Source of the DNA: Planctomycetales bacterium
Lineage (GTDB): Bacteria > Planctomycetota > Planctomycetia > Planctomycetales > Planctomycetaceae
DNA length: 64,000 nucleotides
NCBI GenBank assembly: GCA_026400835.1
Contig: JAPLOA010000078.1
Coordinates: forward strand, 1-64,000
Direction of reading: 5' to 3'
The notes under the pieces are model-generated. The model did no database searches, was not told the origin of the DNA, and saw only the letters and a list, made by a program, of their open reading frames with translations. Positions 18,033 through 28,294 of the stretch are shown piece by piece; the first letter of the stretch is position 1, and each line of letters opens with the position of its first letter. The position numbers and the translations under genes are program-made.

Positions 18033-19034
18033 CTAAGCCTTCCTGGCATGGCCAATGTTGATATAAGCATGAACGTGCGGAGCACCTCGGTAATGCCAGA
18101 CGAAGGATGGACCTTCCACACGCCAGATGTCCCAGGTCTTATCGCCGCCGACGTCTTCCTGCTGGTAGAACGCCATGTGCAATTGATCGACTCCACCGGA
18201 CTCTTTCAGCACCTGCATGACTTCGTCGATATCTTCTTTGCGATACGGAGCCAGCAAAACTCCCAAAGTTTTCTCGACCATGGCCTTCTGCTCAGCCTGC
18301 AGATCGCCGACCTTGATACCAGTAAACTTCCCACCATCGCCCTGCAGTTGCACAGCAGTCTCGGCCGGTGCTTTCTCCAGCAGAGCCTTAGCTGCCTGTT
18401 CTGATGTCAATGACTTAAAGACGGCATCGGTCTGCTGAGTCTGATAGAAGTAAATGTTCTTTGACGCATCTTTCTCGACCTGATCGTGCCCATAGACAAT
18501 TGGACCGCCGAATGCCGCCTTGTCAACGCTGTCACCATCGGCTCGCAACGTCAGATGTCGACCAGTCAACATAAATTCAAACTGCTTTGAACCTGGCTCG
18601 CCAAACATCGCGACGCTGAACTCATGCAGACCGCCGGCATCTTCGTCCATCTGACGAGTCATCCGTTCGTACCCTTCTTCACTGCAGAGGCCTTTCACAA
18701 TCCGTCCCACCATCTCACGCTGTGGAGACGTAAAGAAGGTTTCGCCCATCGTGGGCTTGGTCACATGCCAGTTCGCGCTGATGCGATGACGCAGTTCGTG
18801 CTCGAAGTCGAAGCAGAGTACCTTCTTCTGATCGTCGGTCAGCGAAGCGTAGAACTCCGCAACTGCTGTCTCTGAAGCACTTGTACGAGATGGCCCAGCG
18901 AAGAGTCCGGCGGCAAATGTCCGCCCGGGGAGAATCGCCAGCGAAGAGGCCGCAGCAACGGCTTTAACAAAAGAGCGGCGATTGACTGAGCAGCACTCAG
19001 AAACACCGGATTCAACTCTGTTCTCAGACTTCAT
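18033..19034 (-). CDS. DUF3500 family protein, Tat-exported
   Basis: A 333-residue member of the DUF3500 family, common in planctomycetes and some fungi and of unknown function. A Tat signal lies at residues 18-43 (NRRSFVKAVAAASSLAILPG). The mature part has conserved ISANWHVTKPT, a large central domain and the C-terminal FVWHYRGAPHVHAYINIGH, whose His residues may bind metal. The DUF1549/DUF1553 genes lie 91 bp upstream on the same strand, so a common transcript ending at the downstream terminator is likely, although a separate promoter is possible. Confidence 0.88.
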   Translation of the reverse strand: MKSENRVESGVSECCSVNRRSFVKAVAAASSLAILPGRTFAAGLFAGPSRTSASETAVAEFYASLTDDQKKVLCFDFEHELRHRISANWHVTKPTMGETFFTSPQREMVGRIVKGLCSEEGYERMTRQMDEDAGGLHEFSVAMFGEPGSKQFEFMLTGRHLTLRADGDSVDKAAFGGPIVYGHDQVEKDASKNIYFYQTQQTDAVFKSLTSEQAAKALLEKAPAETAVQLQGDGGKFTGIKVGDLQAEQKAMVEKTLGVLLAPYRKEDIDEVMQVLKESGGVDQLHMAFYQQEDVGGDKTWDIWRVEGPSFVWHYRGAPHVHAYINIGHARKA

Positions 19035-19125
19035 AATGAACTCCCGTGGTGAAATTGGGATGGCAGAAAAAAATCGCCGTTGCAGGGCCTCGAGTATACC
19101 GTTCTAAATCCACAAGTGAAGACGA

Positions 19126-22113
19126 TCAGTCAACAAACAGGAACTCGTTGGAGTTCAACAACGCTCTACACACCGATGTCAGGCCACCACTGGAAGAGAG
19201 TTCCTCAAGAACTGTCAGTTCTTCAATGGTGGGTTCTCGGAGCCAGCAGCTGCGAATGGCCGCGACAACCTGGTCCTGAGAGGATGAACCCGCCGATTCC
19301 ACGTCTGCTGCAAACTTCTCGGCGAAGTGCAGCATGAAGTGATTGTTCCACAACACCAGTGACTGCAGTGGAGACGATGAGAACCCTCGTACCGGCGACA
19401 GATGACCAAGGTCAGGGAAATCAAGAGCTTCCATAAACGGATCCTGAATGCTTCGCCAGACAATTCGATAAATGCTCCGACGAGTCGCTCCGGGGCTATT
19501 CCAGTCGAACGAGTCGTAGTCCAGAACCGGCGTGAGCTGCGGCCCGGGGCTCGACAGAAAATGAGCCACGCCTGGTCCGCCCATGGTCAAATCCAGTTGC
19601 CCGCTGACAACAAGCACTGCATCGCGAATGCTGTCTGCATCCAGACGGTGTCGATTCATTTTCCAAAGCAGACGATTGTCCGTATCAACCTGCGCGGCAT
19701 CGTCTCGATGGGCTGAAGATTGTTTCCACGTTTCTGATGTGACGATCAATCGATGCAGCGACTTCAGAGAACCCTTTGCATCATCCCGAAACCAAGTACA
19801 CAACCATTCCAGCAATTCCGGATGAGAAGGAACACCACCCATTCGACCAAAGTCACTCGGCGTGTCGCACAGGCCTCGACCAAAATGATAATGCCATATT
19901 CTATTGGCAATACTGCGCCAGGTCAGAGGATTATCTCGATGAGCAATCCACTCGGCCAATGCCGCTCGACGCTGAGATTCATGAGCACCCGCCGGAATTT
20001 CGAACCGAGACGGCAATACAGAAACTGCAGATAGTGCCCCGGCACCAACCTCCGCGCCAGCCTTGTCCAGATCTCCGCGTCGCAGCACATGAATCGTCCG
20101 AGGAGCAGCGAAGGTGATGACTCCTCGTTCATTCTCCGCACGGGTTCCGGCAGCATAAACTTTGACCGGCTCAGGCAACTTTTGAAGTTCTTCGGACGCC
20201 AACTGATTCACGACATGGGCTGCCAGCATTAACTTCTGATCGGGAGATCTCTGATCGGATCCGAGTTTCAGAATTTGATTGATTTCCAGAGGCACGATGG
20301 CCGTCAGTTCCGCATCAGAATCCGTCGCCGACAGAGAAAAACGCCCGATAATGTGACCGCCGCCGTGGATTTGTCGCATCAGGACCGACAGCTTCATGCC
20401 CGGTTCCACAGCCAGCGGTTCTGTCAGTTCGAAGACGATCAAATGAGGTTGCCCGACCTGAGGATGAATGCCCCAGGCTGTGGTCAGATTGCCGTCAATC
20501 GCGTGACTGGCAGTCCATCCCGACTGATCAAAATCCGCGGTTGCTCGACGAAATACCAATTGCTTCGGCTCGGATGAATTCGCTGAAAAGACCTGTACGA
20601 CGAACTCCGTCAGGTGCAGATTACCGTTGTCCATGCGGCCAGGACCATTCATGGGCAGCGAAGGATCCGTGAGCACATCCAGGCGCAGTGCGGTCACGGA
20701 TTTCAACGTTGTTGAACAGGTGACCGTGGTCGTTTCTTTGTCGGGCCGTGGTCCCGTTGAGAGAATCGAACCATCCGGCTGACGCATCAGCATGGCCGCA
20801 TCGACCGACACAAACGCTTCGATGTCCAGCGGCTGCCAGTTCGCCTCAGGGCCTCGCTGATTCGTCCATTTTGCAACCAGCGCCTGATGTTCCGGTAGCA
20901 AAAGAATGGACGCGTCTTTGCGATCCGCTGCATCTTTCAGTGTTAGCCAATGGCGTCGTGTCCTGCCGACGGAGGCATCCGCATCATAAGTGATGTCGCC
21001 TTTGCCAAGTCCGGCGAACACGGCCTGCAGGGAGTAGTAATCCTCCTGAGAGATTGGATCAAACTTGTGCTGATGACATCGCGCACAATTGGCCGTAGTG
21101 CTGACAAACGCGGACATCGTTTGAGTCACCATGTCGTCGCGATCAAGATTCTCAAACGCATTGACCGCCGTGGCCGCCGCGCTATGGTCGTAAGTGCCTG
21201 CTCCGATAAAACCAAGAGCCGGCATCAGGTGAGTCTCTTCGGGATACAGTGCATCCGCCGCCAGTTGCTCCCGGATAAAGCGATCCCACGGCTTGTCCTC
21301 GTTCAGGCTTTGGATCAAATAGTCGCGATATCGCCACGCGTTCTTTCGCAGGACATCATGTTCATATCCGTGCGTGTCTGCGTAGTGAATCGTATCCATC
21401 CAATGTCTTGCCCAACGTTCGCCGTAACGAGGTGACTCGAGCATGCGGTCGACCAGACGTTCATAAGCATCCGGAGCAGTATCGTTGACGAAGGCGTCAA
21501 CTTCTTCGACGGATGGATGCAACCCATGCAGATCGATCGAGAGTCGTCTGATCAGCGTGCGGCGATCAGCCCGGGCCGATGGTTTCAGCCCATTCCCTCG
21601 AAGCTTCTCACGGATGAATCGATCGATGGGATGCTGCGATTCTGCAGCTTCCGCAGAGGGCGGGATTTCAGGTCGCGTCAGAGGCTTTAACGACCACCAG
21701 TCAGCCGCGTCTTTGAGATCTGGTTTATGCGGCTCAACATCTCGCGGATCAACCGCGCCTCGCTGAACCCATTCCATAAGTACGGCGATTTCTTCATCGC
21801 TTAACTTTTCTTCCGGCATCTTCAGATCCGCATCCGAGTGCCGTATCGCCTTGATCAGCAGACTATTCTCCGGATCTCCGGGAATAATCGCGGGGCCACG
21901 ATCTCCGCCTTTTTGCCAGCCGCTTTTCCAGTCAAGAACGAGACCACCGCTGAGCTCCGACCCCGAGTGCGAATGACACTCGTAACAACGCCGCTTCAAC
22001 AGTGGTTCAACAGATTCGCGAAAGAACTGCGTTTCATCAGCGCAAGTTGTCGTGAAGCCAATTGAGAACAACAGGCCGAAGGTGATGCCTATTCTTAAGC
22101 CTGCCAAAAACAT
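19126..22113 (-). CDS. PSD1/DUF1553 cytochrome-type planctomycete protein 1
   Basis: A 995-residue secreted protein with a Sec signal (residues 1-25). It carries a planctomycete cytochrome c domain with CYECH at about residue 43, and a DUF1549 domain (HPIDRFIREKLRGNGLKPSA through SPRYGERWARHWMD) containing a second heme-type motif, CARCH, near KFDPISQEDYY. A long insert follows with beta-sandwich-like sequence (about 450-620). The C-terminal DUF1553 domain begins at RDNPLTWRSIANRIWHYHFGRGL. Two CxxCH motifs suggest covalently bound heme and a redox role at the cell envelope, but no substrate is known for the family. The start is 18 bp downstream of the second family member, so the pair is co-transcribed. 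Confidence 0.92.
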   Translation of the reverse strand: MFLAGLRIGITFGLLFSIGFTTTCADETQFFRESVEPLLKRRCYECHSHSGSELSGGLVLDWKSGWQKGGDRGPAIIPGDPENSLLIKAIRHSDADLKMPEEKLSDEEIAVLMEWVQRGAVDPRDVEPHKPDLKDAADWWSLKPLTRPEIPPSAEAAESQHPIDRFIREKLRGNGLKPSARADRRTLIRRLSIDLHGLHPSVEEVDAFVNDTAPDAYERLVDRMLESPRYGERWARHWMDTIHYADTHGYEHDVLRKNAWRYRDYLIQSLNEDKPWDRFIREQLAADALYPEETHLMPALGFIGAGTYDHSAAATAVNAFENLDRDDMVTQTMSAFVSTTANCARCHQHKFDPISQEDYYSLQAVFAGLGKGDITYDADASVGRTRRHWLTLKDAADRKDASILLLPEHQALVAKWTNQRGPEANWQPLDIEAFVSVDAAMLMRQPDGSILSTGPRPDKETTTVTCSTTLKSVTALRLDVLTDPSLPMNGPGRMDNGNLHLTEFVVQVFSANSSEPKQLVFRRATADFDQSGWTASHAIDGNLTTAWGIHPQVGQPHLIVFELTEPLAVEPGMKLSVLMRQIHGGGHIIGRFSLSATDSDAELTAIVPLEINQILKLGSDQRSPDQKLMLAAHVVNQLASEELQKLPEPVKVYAAGTRAENERGVITFAAPRTIHVLRRGDLDKAGAEVGAGALSAVSVLPSRFEIPAGAHESQRRAALAEWIAHRDNPLTWRSIANRIWHYHFGRGLCDTPSDFGRMGGVPSHPELLEWLCTWFRDDAKGSLKSLHRLIVTSETWKQSSAHRDDAAQVDTDNRLLWKMNRHRLDADSIRDAVLVVSGQLDLTMGGPGVAHFLSSPGPQLTPVLDYDSFDWNSPGATRRSIYRIVWRSIQDPFMEALDFPDLGHLSPVRGFSSSPLQSLVLWNNHFMLHFAEKFAADVESAGSSSQDQVVAAIRSCWLREPTIEELTVLEELSSSGGLTSVCRALLNSNEFLFVD

Positions 22114-22131
22114 TGTATTCTCGCGGTTGAC

Positions 22132-24720
22132 CTATTCGACGTACAAAAAACCGTTCGAACACAAAAGAGTCTGGCACAACAGATTCAGAGTCACTGCCGC
22201 AATTTCTGGTGGAGCATCCGGCGGAGGAGTCAAAAACTCAACCGCCGAAGTCATCTCTGAAGCACTCGGCGTTCGTCCATAAATCAGACGCCACGTCAGA
22301 GTGATCTGCGTTGGCAAGTCACTGCTGGTTGCACGAACTCGGTCGCCAATCAAACCAGCCTGCTGCACCATAAACGGGTTGTTGAGCATCAGCAGAGCTT
22401 GCGGTGCCGCTGTGGAAACGGGCCGACGCTCACAGTTAGGCGCCATTCGCGGAAGATCGAACGGCTCAATCACGCTCAGCGGCATCGAACGACGCACCTG
22501 CACATAAATACTGCGTCGGAATTCATCTTCACCCAGCGCCTCGACTTTCCCCGATGGCCGTCCGGCAGAATCGCGAGTATCAACGGCGACAACAAACTGG
22601 CCGACCTCATCCGGGCTGACCGGGATCGGCTTGCCGAATTGCCTTGTCGCCAGCTTGCCACAGATCTGCAGAATGGAATCACGAACCGTCTCGGCTTCGA
22701 GTCGTCGAACATTCATGCGTCCCAGCAGACGATTCTCGACGTCCACAGCATCCAGTTCCGGACAATGAACAGAGACCTGACGATAAGCCGTCGAATTCAG
22801 AATCTGGCGATGGAAACGTTTGATCGTCCAGCCTGCGTCCATAAAGTCACGAGCCAGCCAGTCGAGGAGTTCCGGATGCGAAGGACGTTCGCCTTTGACT
22901 CCAAAGTCCGCAACGGTCGATACCAGCCCCTGCCCAAAATGATGCAGCCAGAATCGATTCACCAGAACTCGCGCGACCAGCGGATGCTGTCCGTTCGTCA
23001 GATGCTTCGCGTACGCCAGTCGACGGCCTGAGGTTGGCACGGCAGGATCGTCAGCAGGAATTGCCAATGATCCGGAATTCAGAACAGACAGCTCGCCCGG
23101 TGCGATTTCCTGACGAGGCTGCTGGTGGTCGCCTCGAGAAAACAACTTCGTCACCGGAATCTGCCCAGGGACTTCATTGAGACACATCACATAGTCGTCA
23201 GCCGGTCGTTTCTTTTTCGTCTCGGCCGTCAGGTCGTCCCATTTCTTGTTGAACCCTGTCAGCCGATCGGGCAGATAGAGATAAACCGATCCTCGATCGA
23301 CGTTCAGGAACGGAAACTCCTTGATCAGTTGCTGCTGCTCGGGAGTACGTTTGTCTGCTGCCGTTTCTCGCGCGGCACGAGCCAATGGCTGCTGTTCAGC
23401 CGGTAGCTTCTGAAGTTCGCGTTCGAACGTGTCTTTGACAATTCCATCCAGTTCCGCAGTGCGTTTGTTTGAGATGTCAGACAGTTCCGCATCGACGGCC
23501 GCAGCGGCTTTTTGAGTTTCCGTTGACCACAGCGAAACCAGTCGTCCGCCGGGAACACGCCAGTTGTTGGGATCATAAGCCGGCTCGAAGAGTGCTCGCA
23601 GGCGATAATAATCGGCCTGAGTAATCGGGTCATAACGATGCTCATGACACTGCGCGCAGCCAACGGATAAGCCAAGTACGGCCGTCGAGGCGACCTTGAT
23701 TGTTTCAGCGATCACATCATTGCGAGCTGTCACGACATCCGGACCACCAGCCGCTGTTCCGTCGGGACACATCCGCAGAAAACCCGTCGCGACAAGTTGA
23801 TCGGCCTGCTCCGGAGTCAGATCCTGATAAGGCGGAGTCAACAATTCATCCCCGGCCAATTGCTCAACCAGAAACTGATTCCACGGCTTGTCATTGTTGA
23901 ACGATCGAATCACATAGTCGCGATACTTCCAGGCCCACGGACGTTCAACATCCGTTTCATTATAGCCATCGCTGTCCGCGTACCCGGCCACATCAAGCCA
24001 GTGGCGTCCCCATCGCTCACCGTATAATGGAGATGCCAGAAGTTCGTCGACAAGTTTAGACCATGCATCCGGAGCGGTATCGGCGACAAACTTGTCGATT
24101 GCTTCGGGAGTCGGAGGCAACCCGGTTAGATCAAAGGTCACTCGACGAATCAATGTCTCACGATCGGCTTCCGCACTGAAGCTAAGTCCTTTTGATTCCA
24201 GCTTCGACAGCAAAAATGCATCCACAGGAGTCGTCACCATGGCCTGCGTGGTGACGGCTGGAACGTCCGGCTTCACAATCGAACGGAACGACCAATGCTG
24301 ACGCTCTTCATCGGTGAATGTATCTCCGGCCGCCAGAGTTTCGGGCTCGGGACGTTCGGTCGTTGCACCGTTATCAATCCACTGAGCAAGCAACTGCAGT
24401 TCTGCGGGCGAAAGTTTTTTCTTGCCCGGTGGCATCTCCCCGGAGGCGACTCGCTGATACAGCAGGCTGGCTTTGTGATCGCCAGGAACAAGTCCAGCAC
24501 CTGATTCACCGCCCTTCAACAGGAAGCGAACCAGCCGCGTATCAATGCTACCTTTCAGCTCCGGCTCTTCGCCATGACAGTGCCAACAATGCGCCTTGAG
24601 GATCGGACGAATATGCTTTTCAAACTGAGGCTTAGTCGTCGACTCATCTGCGTGAACAGAAGTCAGCGGTATCGTCAGTGCGAGTACCGACACGACCAAG
24701 ACAGACTTCAGTGGATTCAT
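22132..24720 (-). CDS. PSD1/DUF1553 cytochrome-type planctomycete protein 2
   Basis: 862 residues from the ATG at 24720, chosen because it gives a clean Sec signal (MNPLKSVLVVSVLALTIPL). An N-terminal cytochrome c domain with CWHCH (about residue 44) and a MPPGKKKLSPAEL loop is followed by DUF1549 (TPVDAFLLSKLESKGLSFS through SPLYGERWGRHWLD), which includes CAQCH at the RYDPITQADYY motif. The DUF1553 domain closes the protein (LAYAKHLTNGQHPLVARVLVNRFWLHHFGQGL). It lacks the long central insert of its downstream paralogue. Family members usually neighbour a DUF1501 gene, which is not the case here. It is first in a probable three-gene transcript. Confidence 0.93.
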   Translation of the reverse strand: MNPLKSVLVVSVLALTIPLTSVHADESTTKPQFEKHIRPILKAHCWHCHGEEPELKGSIDTRLVRFLLKGGESGAGLVPGDHKASLLYQRVASGEMPPGKKKLSPAELQLLAQWIDNGATTERPEPETLAAGDTFTDEERQHWSFRSIVKPDVPAVTTQAMVTTPVDAFLLSKLESKGLSFSAEADRETLIRRVTFDLTGLPPTPEAIDKFVADTAPDAWSKLVDELLASPLYGERWGRHWLDVAGYADSDGYNETDVERPWAWKYRDYVIRSFNNDKPWNQFLVEQLAGDELLTPPYQDLTPEQADQLVATGFLRMCPDGTAAGGPDVVTARNDVIAETIKVASTAVLGLSVGCAQCHEHRYDPITQADYYRLRALFEPAYDPNNWRVPGGRLVSLWSTETQKAAAAVDAELSDISNKRTAELDGIVKDTFERELQKLPAEQQPLARAARETAADKRTPEQQQLIKEFPFLNVDRGSVYLYLPDRLTGFNKKWDDLTAETKKKRPADDYVMCLNEVPGQIPVTKLFSRGDHQQPRQEIAPGELSVLNSGSLAIPADDPAVPTSGRRLAYAKHLTNGQHPLVARVLVNRFWLHHFGQGLVSTVADFGVKGERPSHPELLDWLARDFMDAGWTIKRFHRQILNSTAYRQVSVHCPELDAVDVENRLLGRMNVRRLEAETVRDSILQICGKLATRQFGKPIPVSPDEVGQFVVAVDTRDSAGRPSGKVEALGEDEFRRSIYVQVRRSMPLSVIEPFDLPRMAPNCERRPVSTAAPQALLMLNNPFMVQQAGLIGDRVRATSSDLPTQITLTWRLIYGRTPSASEMTSAVEFLTPPPDAPPEIAAVTLNLLCQTLLCSNGFLYVE

Positions 24721-24874
24721 GGCTTTGCACCAGACAGCAAAATGCGGCAATTTTTAGGCAGGAAGAACCTTGGAGGGTTCCTCACTTTACCCAAATTTTC
24801 CGCATGAGCAACCGCCGTTTCCAGCCGAGCCGCTGTTCGGAGCAAATGTCAGTGTTTCGACGCCAAAACCACCA

Positions 24875-26386
24875 CTACGCCAACCGCTTCTCCGCGATCG
24901 TACCGTTTGGTGAATTCTTGACGTTGTATCCTCGGCTCTCGATATCCTTCCGAAGACCATCCGCAGTCGGCCAGTCTTTACGCTGCCGAGCGTCATCGAT
25001 CTGCCGGCACAAACTTTCAATCTCCACCTGCTCGCTCGACGCTCCGCCAGAACCCGCGTCATTGGCTCCCAGTGGGGCAACAGCGAGCACATCGTTGATG
25101 CGATTGAGTGCTCCCAGAGCAGCACCGGCATCGTCAGGCGTTGACGAGGCCCATGGCAAAATCGCTCCCAGCGCGCCAGAGATATTCAGGTCGTCGGCCA
25201 GAGCTTCTGCGAACTCCTTCAGAATCGGATAGCTCAGATCGACAGGTTCCGCTTTGCCTCCGCAAGCCGCTTCCAGCTTGGCTCGGAAATCCGTCAGACG
25301 CTTCACGGCACCCGCGGAATCAAGCAGACCCTTTTTCGTGAAGTTCATGTTGGCTCGATAGTGCGACTTGATCAGTTCCAGTCGCAACACGGCCGGATGC
25401 ACCTGAGTTCCAGTCGCGCGGCCTTCGAGCACATCGCGGACAGTCCAGAAGTTGCCTTTGCTCTTGGACATCTTTTCGCCTTCAACCATCAGGAAGCGGG
25501 CATGCATCCAGATGTTGGCGAACTTGTCTTTGCCAGTGGCTCCGCAGGTCTGAGCAATCTCGCATTCATGATGCGGGAAGATCAAATCTTCGCCGCCCGT
25601 GTGAATGTCGATCACGTCACGGCCCAGACGTTTGCGAGCCATGCACGAGCATTCAATATGCCAGCCAGGGTAACCCATGCCCCACGGTGATTTCCACTTC
25701 ATGATGTGAGAATGATCGGGCTTCCACAACATAAAGTCGGCGGGATGTTTTTTGTTCGACTGATTTTCATCGCTGATGCGACCACCAGCTCCGGTGAGGA
25801 GACGATCCAGAGTATTCCCGCTCAACTTGCCATAGGCCGGGAAACTTTCGACGCTGTAATAGACAACTCGATCCGGACCAACATACGCATGTCCGTTCTT
25901 CAGCAGTTGAGTAATCATCTCCTGCATGACGTCAATGTTCTCGGTCGCGCGCAGGATGTTGTCGGGTTCTGAGGCAACCTTGACGCCGAGCAGCTTTGCG
26001 TCATCCAGGAACGCGTTCATGTAATACTCGGCGATCTGATACGGATCGTCGGGATTCTGAACAGCGCCTTCCGGCACCTTTCCGGACTTCTTGTCTTCTT
26101 TGACTCGCGCGGCGGCCGCCTGCATTTTGTCCTGACCGCCACCGTCGGCGTTCGCGTCATCCGTCATGTGACCGACGTCGGTGATGTTCATCACGTGATG
26201 AACTTTGTGGCCGAAGAATTCCAGAGTTCTTCGGATCACATCTGCGAACAGGAACGAACGAAAATTTCCGATGTGAGCAAAGTCGTAGACCGTTGGCCCG
26301 CAGCTATACATTCGCACGCAGTCGGTATCAGCCGGCTGGAAGGTTTCGGTGGCGTTCGTGAGCGTGTTGTAGAACTTGATTTCCAT
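24875..26386 (-). CDS. cysS: Cysteinyl-tRNA synthetase
   Basis: The enzyme charges tRNA-Cys with cysteine. It has 503 residues. The class I HIGH-type motif reads [10 protein letters not shown], preceded by [10 protein letters not shown] with the zinc-ligand Cys; the other zinc ligands lie in WHIECSCM and [16 protein letters not shown]. The KMSKS loop is [18 protein letters not shown]. The insertion at about residues 80-120 ([22 protein letters not shown]) is somewhat longer than in common bacterial enzymes. The C-terminal domain is reduced but includes [28 protein letters not shown]. It is monocistronic; the palindrome-rich gap lies upstream. Confidence 0.96.
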   Translation of the reverse strand: MEIKFYNTLTNATETFQPADTDCVRMYSCGPTVYDFAHIGNFRSFLFADVIRRTLEFFGHKVHHVMNITDVGHMTDDANADGGGQDKMQAAAARVKEDKKSGKVPEGAVQNPDDPYQIAEYYMNAFLDDAKLLGVKVASEPDNILRATENIDVMQEMITQLLKNGHAYVGPDRVVYYSVESFPAYGKLSGNTLDRLLTGAGGRISDENQSNKKHPADFMLWKPDHSHIMKWKSPWGMGYPGWHIECSCMARKRLGRDVIDIHTGGEDLIFPHHECEIAQTCGATGKDKFANIWMHARFLMVEGEKMSKSKGNFWTVRDVLEGRATGTQVHPAVLRLELIKSHYRANMNFTKKGLLDSAGAVKRLTDFRAKLEAACGGKAEPVDLSYPILKEFAEALADDLNISGALGAILPWASSTPDDAGAALGALNRINDVLAVAPLGANDAGSGGASSEQVEIESLCRQIDDARQRKDWPTADGLRKDIESRGYNVKNSPNGTIAEKRLA

Positions 26387-27190
26387 GGGGATTCGGTCTC
26401 ATACGGGCACAAAATACTGATTCAGCCGCGCGAGGATAGTAAAACTGCGCGTTTGAGTGCAGCCCGGTTTTCTGAAACCGCTCCAGGTTTCTCAGCGACA
26501 CTACGAATGCCCGTTTTTCTTGGGCAATTTCGGCAGCTGGGACGCACTTGTCGGGTTGTTAATGTGATTCGTAGCGTCGACTTCAGCCGCCACTGCGGCT
26601 CGGATTCTCTGAAGAACAGTCCCGAAATAACATCCTGTTTTTACTGCGGCTAAAAATCACAACCCGAAACGTCAGTGAGGGATTTCTCCGCAAGGCACCG
26701 ATCCCTCGCTTACGCGTTGTTAAGTTGCGCGTTTGTGGTCATCCCAACCCGAAACGTAAGTGAGGGATTGTGCTTTTGCGTTTTGCGCAGGGTTGCCGTA
26801 AATCCCTCGCTGACGCTTCGGGTTGTGATAAATCCCAGTGTTTCTCCGCAAGTGAACAACCTGCGGCGGATGTTCAGCTTTCCAGTGACGCTTCGCGTGA
26901 GATTTTATCCGTGAAATCTGTGAAATCTGTGGTCAAAAATACAAGAGCATCTTTACCACGGATAACACAGACTACACGGATGAATCAGAGAGGTCACAAA
27001 AGGTGCTCATTGCCGAGAAGAGGGCATGCGTGGACGTCTCCGCACCTTCCCGGAAAGGCAACCGGAACATCGAACATATCGCTGTCCAGTCAGGAATGCT
27101 GGCTAAAGCCAGCACTACAGGATCGATGCCGACTAAACCAACGGACCTCCTGCGACCCTGCTGGGCTGGCATGAGTTGCCGGCCGGATAT
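26387..27190. other. Repeat-rich gap without genes
   Basis: An 804-bp gap with no credible coding frame. It holds four alternating copies of a GAAACGTAAGTGAGGGAT-type repeat (26661-26826). A direct- and inverted-repeat segment around 26910-26985 is of the CACGGATAACACAGA kind, frequently seen as dispersed junk sequence in this phylum. The cysS promoter must lie near its left end. Confidence 0.55.
26661..26826. repeat. Palindrome family B, four copies forming two hairpins
   Basis: AACCCGAAACGTCAGTGAGG (from 26661) is followed by the inverted ATCCCTCGCTTACGCGTTG (26701-26719). CAACCCGAAACGTAAGTGAG (from 26746) is followed by the inverted ATCCCTCGCTGACGCTTCGG (26802-26821). The alternating orientation resembles REP/BIME clusters. 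Confidence 0.75.
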
Positions 27191-27418
27191 TCAGCCCTTC
27201 GATTCGCCTTCACGGTCGATGCGGCAAATGCGAGCCGCTGTGGAGATGCGAATCAGCAGGATCCCGGCGCGAAGAACTCCCATGGCGGCGAACAGGACCA
27301 CAGAAGCTTCGACAATTTTCGGCTCTGTCGTGTTCATCGCGAAGTTCATTCCGACGCGCAGCACGATCAGCGAAATCGCAACGAGCGCCCACCCCATCAC
27401 TTCTCGTATCCAAAACAT
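27191..27418 (-). CDS. Small two-helix membrane protein
   Basis: 75 residues with two hydrophobic segments (about 8-27, MGWALVAISLIVLRVGMNFA, and 36-56, IVEASVVLFAAMGVLRAGIL) and a basic tail (RISTAARICRIDREGESKG). No family is recognised. It lies 36 bp after the 279-residue membrane protein in the same direction and so is likely the last gene of the MoxR-DUF58 operon. A role in assembly or folding at the membrane is only a guess. Confidence 0.65.
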   Translation of the reverse strand: MFWIREVMGWALVAISLIVLRVGMNFAMNTTEPKIVEASVVLFAAMGVLRAGILLIRISTAARICRIDREGESKG

Positions 27419-27454
27419 CAGACGGCTCCTACACTCCGGACTGTCGGTGTCATA

Positions 27455-28294
27455 TCAATTTCCCTCTTTGCGTGATTTGGCCTTGGCGGCTGCCAGTCTT
27501 TGCTGCCGCACTTTCAGTCGCTTACGCACAATCATACGCAAGTCGGCATAATGCAACTTCAGGAACGCTGACCGAAGATACATCCGAGCTTGTGCGGTTG
27601 TCATTTGTCGCCACGAAACTTCTGACACAGCAATCCAGACTGCAAACAAACAGACGATTAACATCGCACCAGCCATGAGACTGGGATCAACGTCGATGAA
27701 ATCTCTGAGGCCGGCTGTCACTTCACGATTGGTTGGCAACATCCCTATCACCACACGAGCAATCACGACGCAGCCAAACAACAAGGTGATGCCGCGTAAT
27801 ACCGATGAAAAAATGCGGGCGGCCGGAATGCTGAACTCTTTCGGGGATTCCGCAGGGGCTTCGCTGGAATTAAGGAATTCTCGAACAACCTGCAGTAAAG
27901 AACTGCGAGCAATCTGTTGCAACAACTCTCTCTGCCTTGCGACAAACATCAGCACGGCCATAACAACAAGCACAAACAAGACGCCGCCCGACCCATTGAG
28001 GATCGCCATGTCGCGGCCTTCCCGCAACACAAGATCGCCCTGAACCAACATTAAAACCAGCACTCCGCCCCAGCGTTTCAGGGTGAGCATGACCAACGCA
28101 ATAATCAACAGCCGAATCGACCAGGGTGCTTCCGGGGCCAGCAACATCAACATCGCCGCGACAACAACAAAAACAGAAACCTGCAGCACAAGTCCCAAAT
28201 GCAGTGACTCACCGGGTCGCTCGTAAACACGATCCGCGGGCAAGTTTTTGGGTTCACGCAGATCCGGAGTCATGTCGGAAAGCGGACGGCTCAT
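27455..28294 (-). CDS. Multi-helix membrane protein of the MoxR-DUF58 operon
   Basis: 279 residues with a short cytosolic N-terminus (MSRPLSDMTPDLREPKN) and about five membrane helices: 32-52, 56-72, 95-116, 157-180 and 200-222. A basic C-terminal tail (RKRLKVRQQRLAAAKAKSRKE) is cytosolic by the positive-inside rule. I recognise no named family. Its ATG overlaps the TGA of the DUF58 gene by four bases (28291-28294), so translation is probably coupled, tying it to the MoxR/DUF58 function. Confidence 0.8.
   Translation of the reverse strand: MSRPLSDMTPDLREPKNLPADRVYERPGESLHLGLVLQVSVFVVVAAMLMLLAPEAPWSIRLLIIALVMLTLKRWGGVLVLMLVQGDLVLREGRDMAILNGSGGVLFVLVVMAVLMFVARQRELLQQIARSSLLQVVREFLNSSEAPAESPKEFSIPAARIFSSVLRGITLLFGCVVIARVVIGMLPTNREVTAGLRDFIDVDPSLMAGAMLIVCLFAVWIAVSEVSWRQMTTAQARMYLRSAFLKLHYADLRMIVRKRLKVRQQRLAAAKAKSRKEGN

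Noticed and set aside
26661-26826. Possible CRISPR array
   Set aside because: Copies alternate in orientation and are unevenly spaced with no spacers of uniform length. This is REP/BIME-like.
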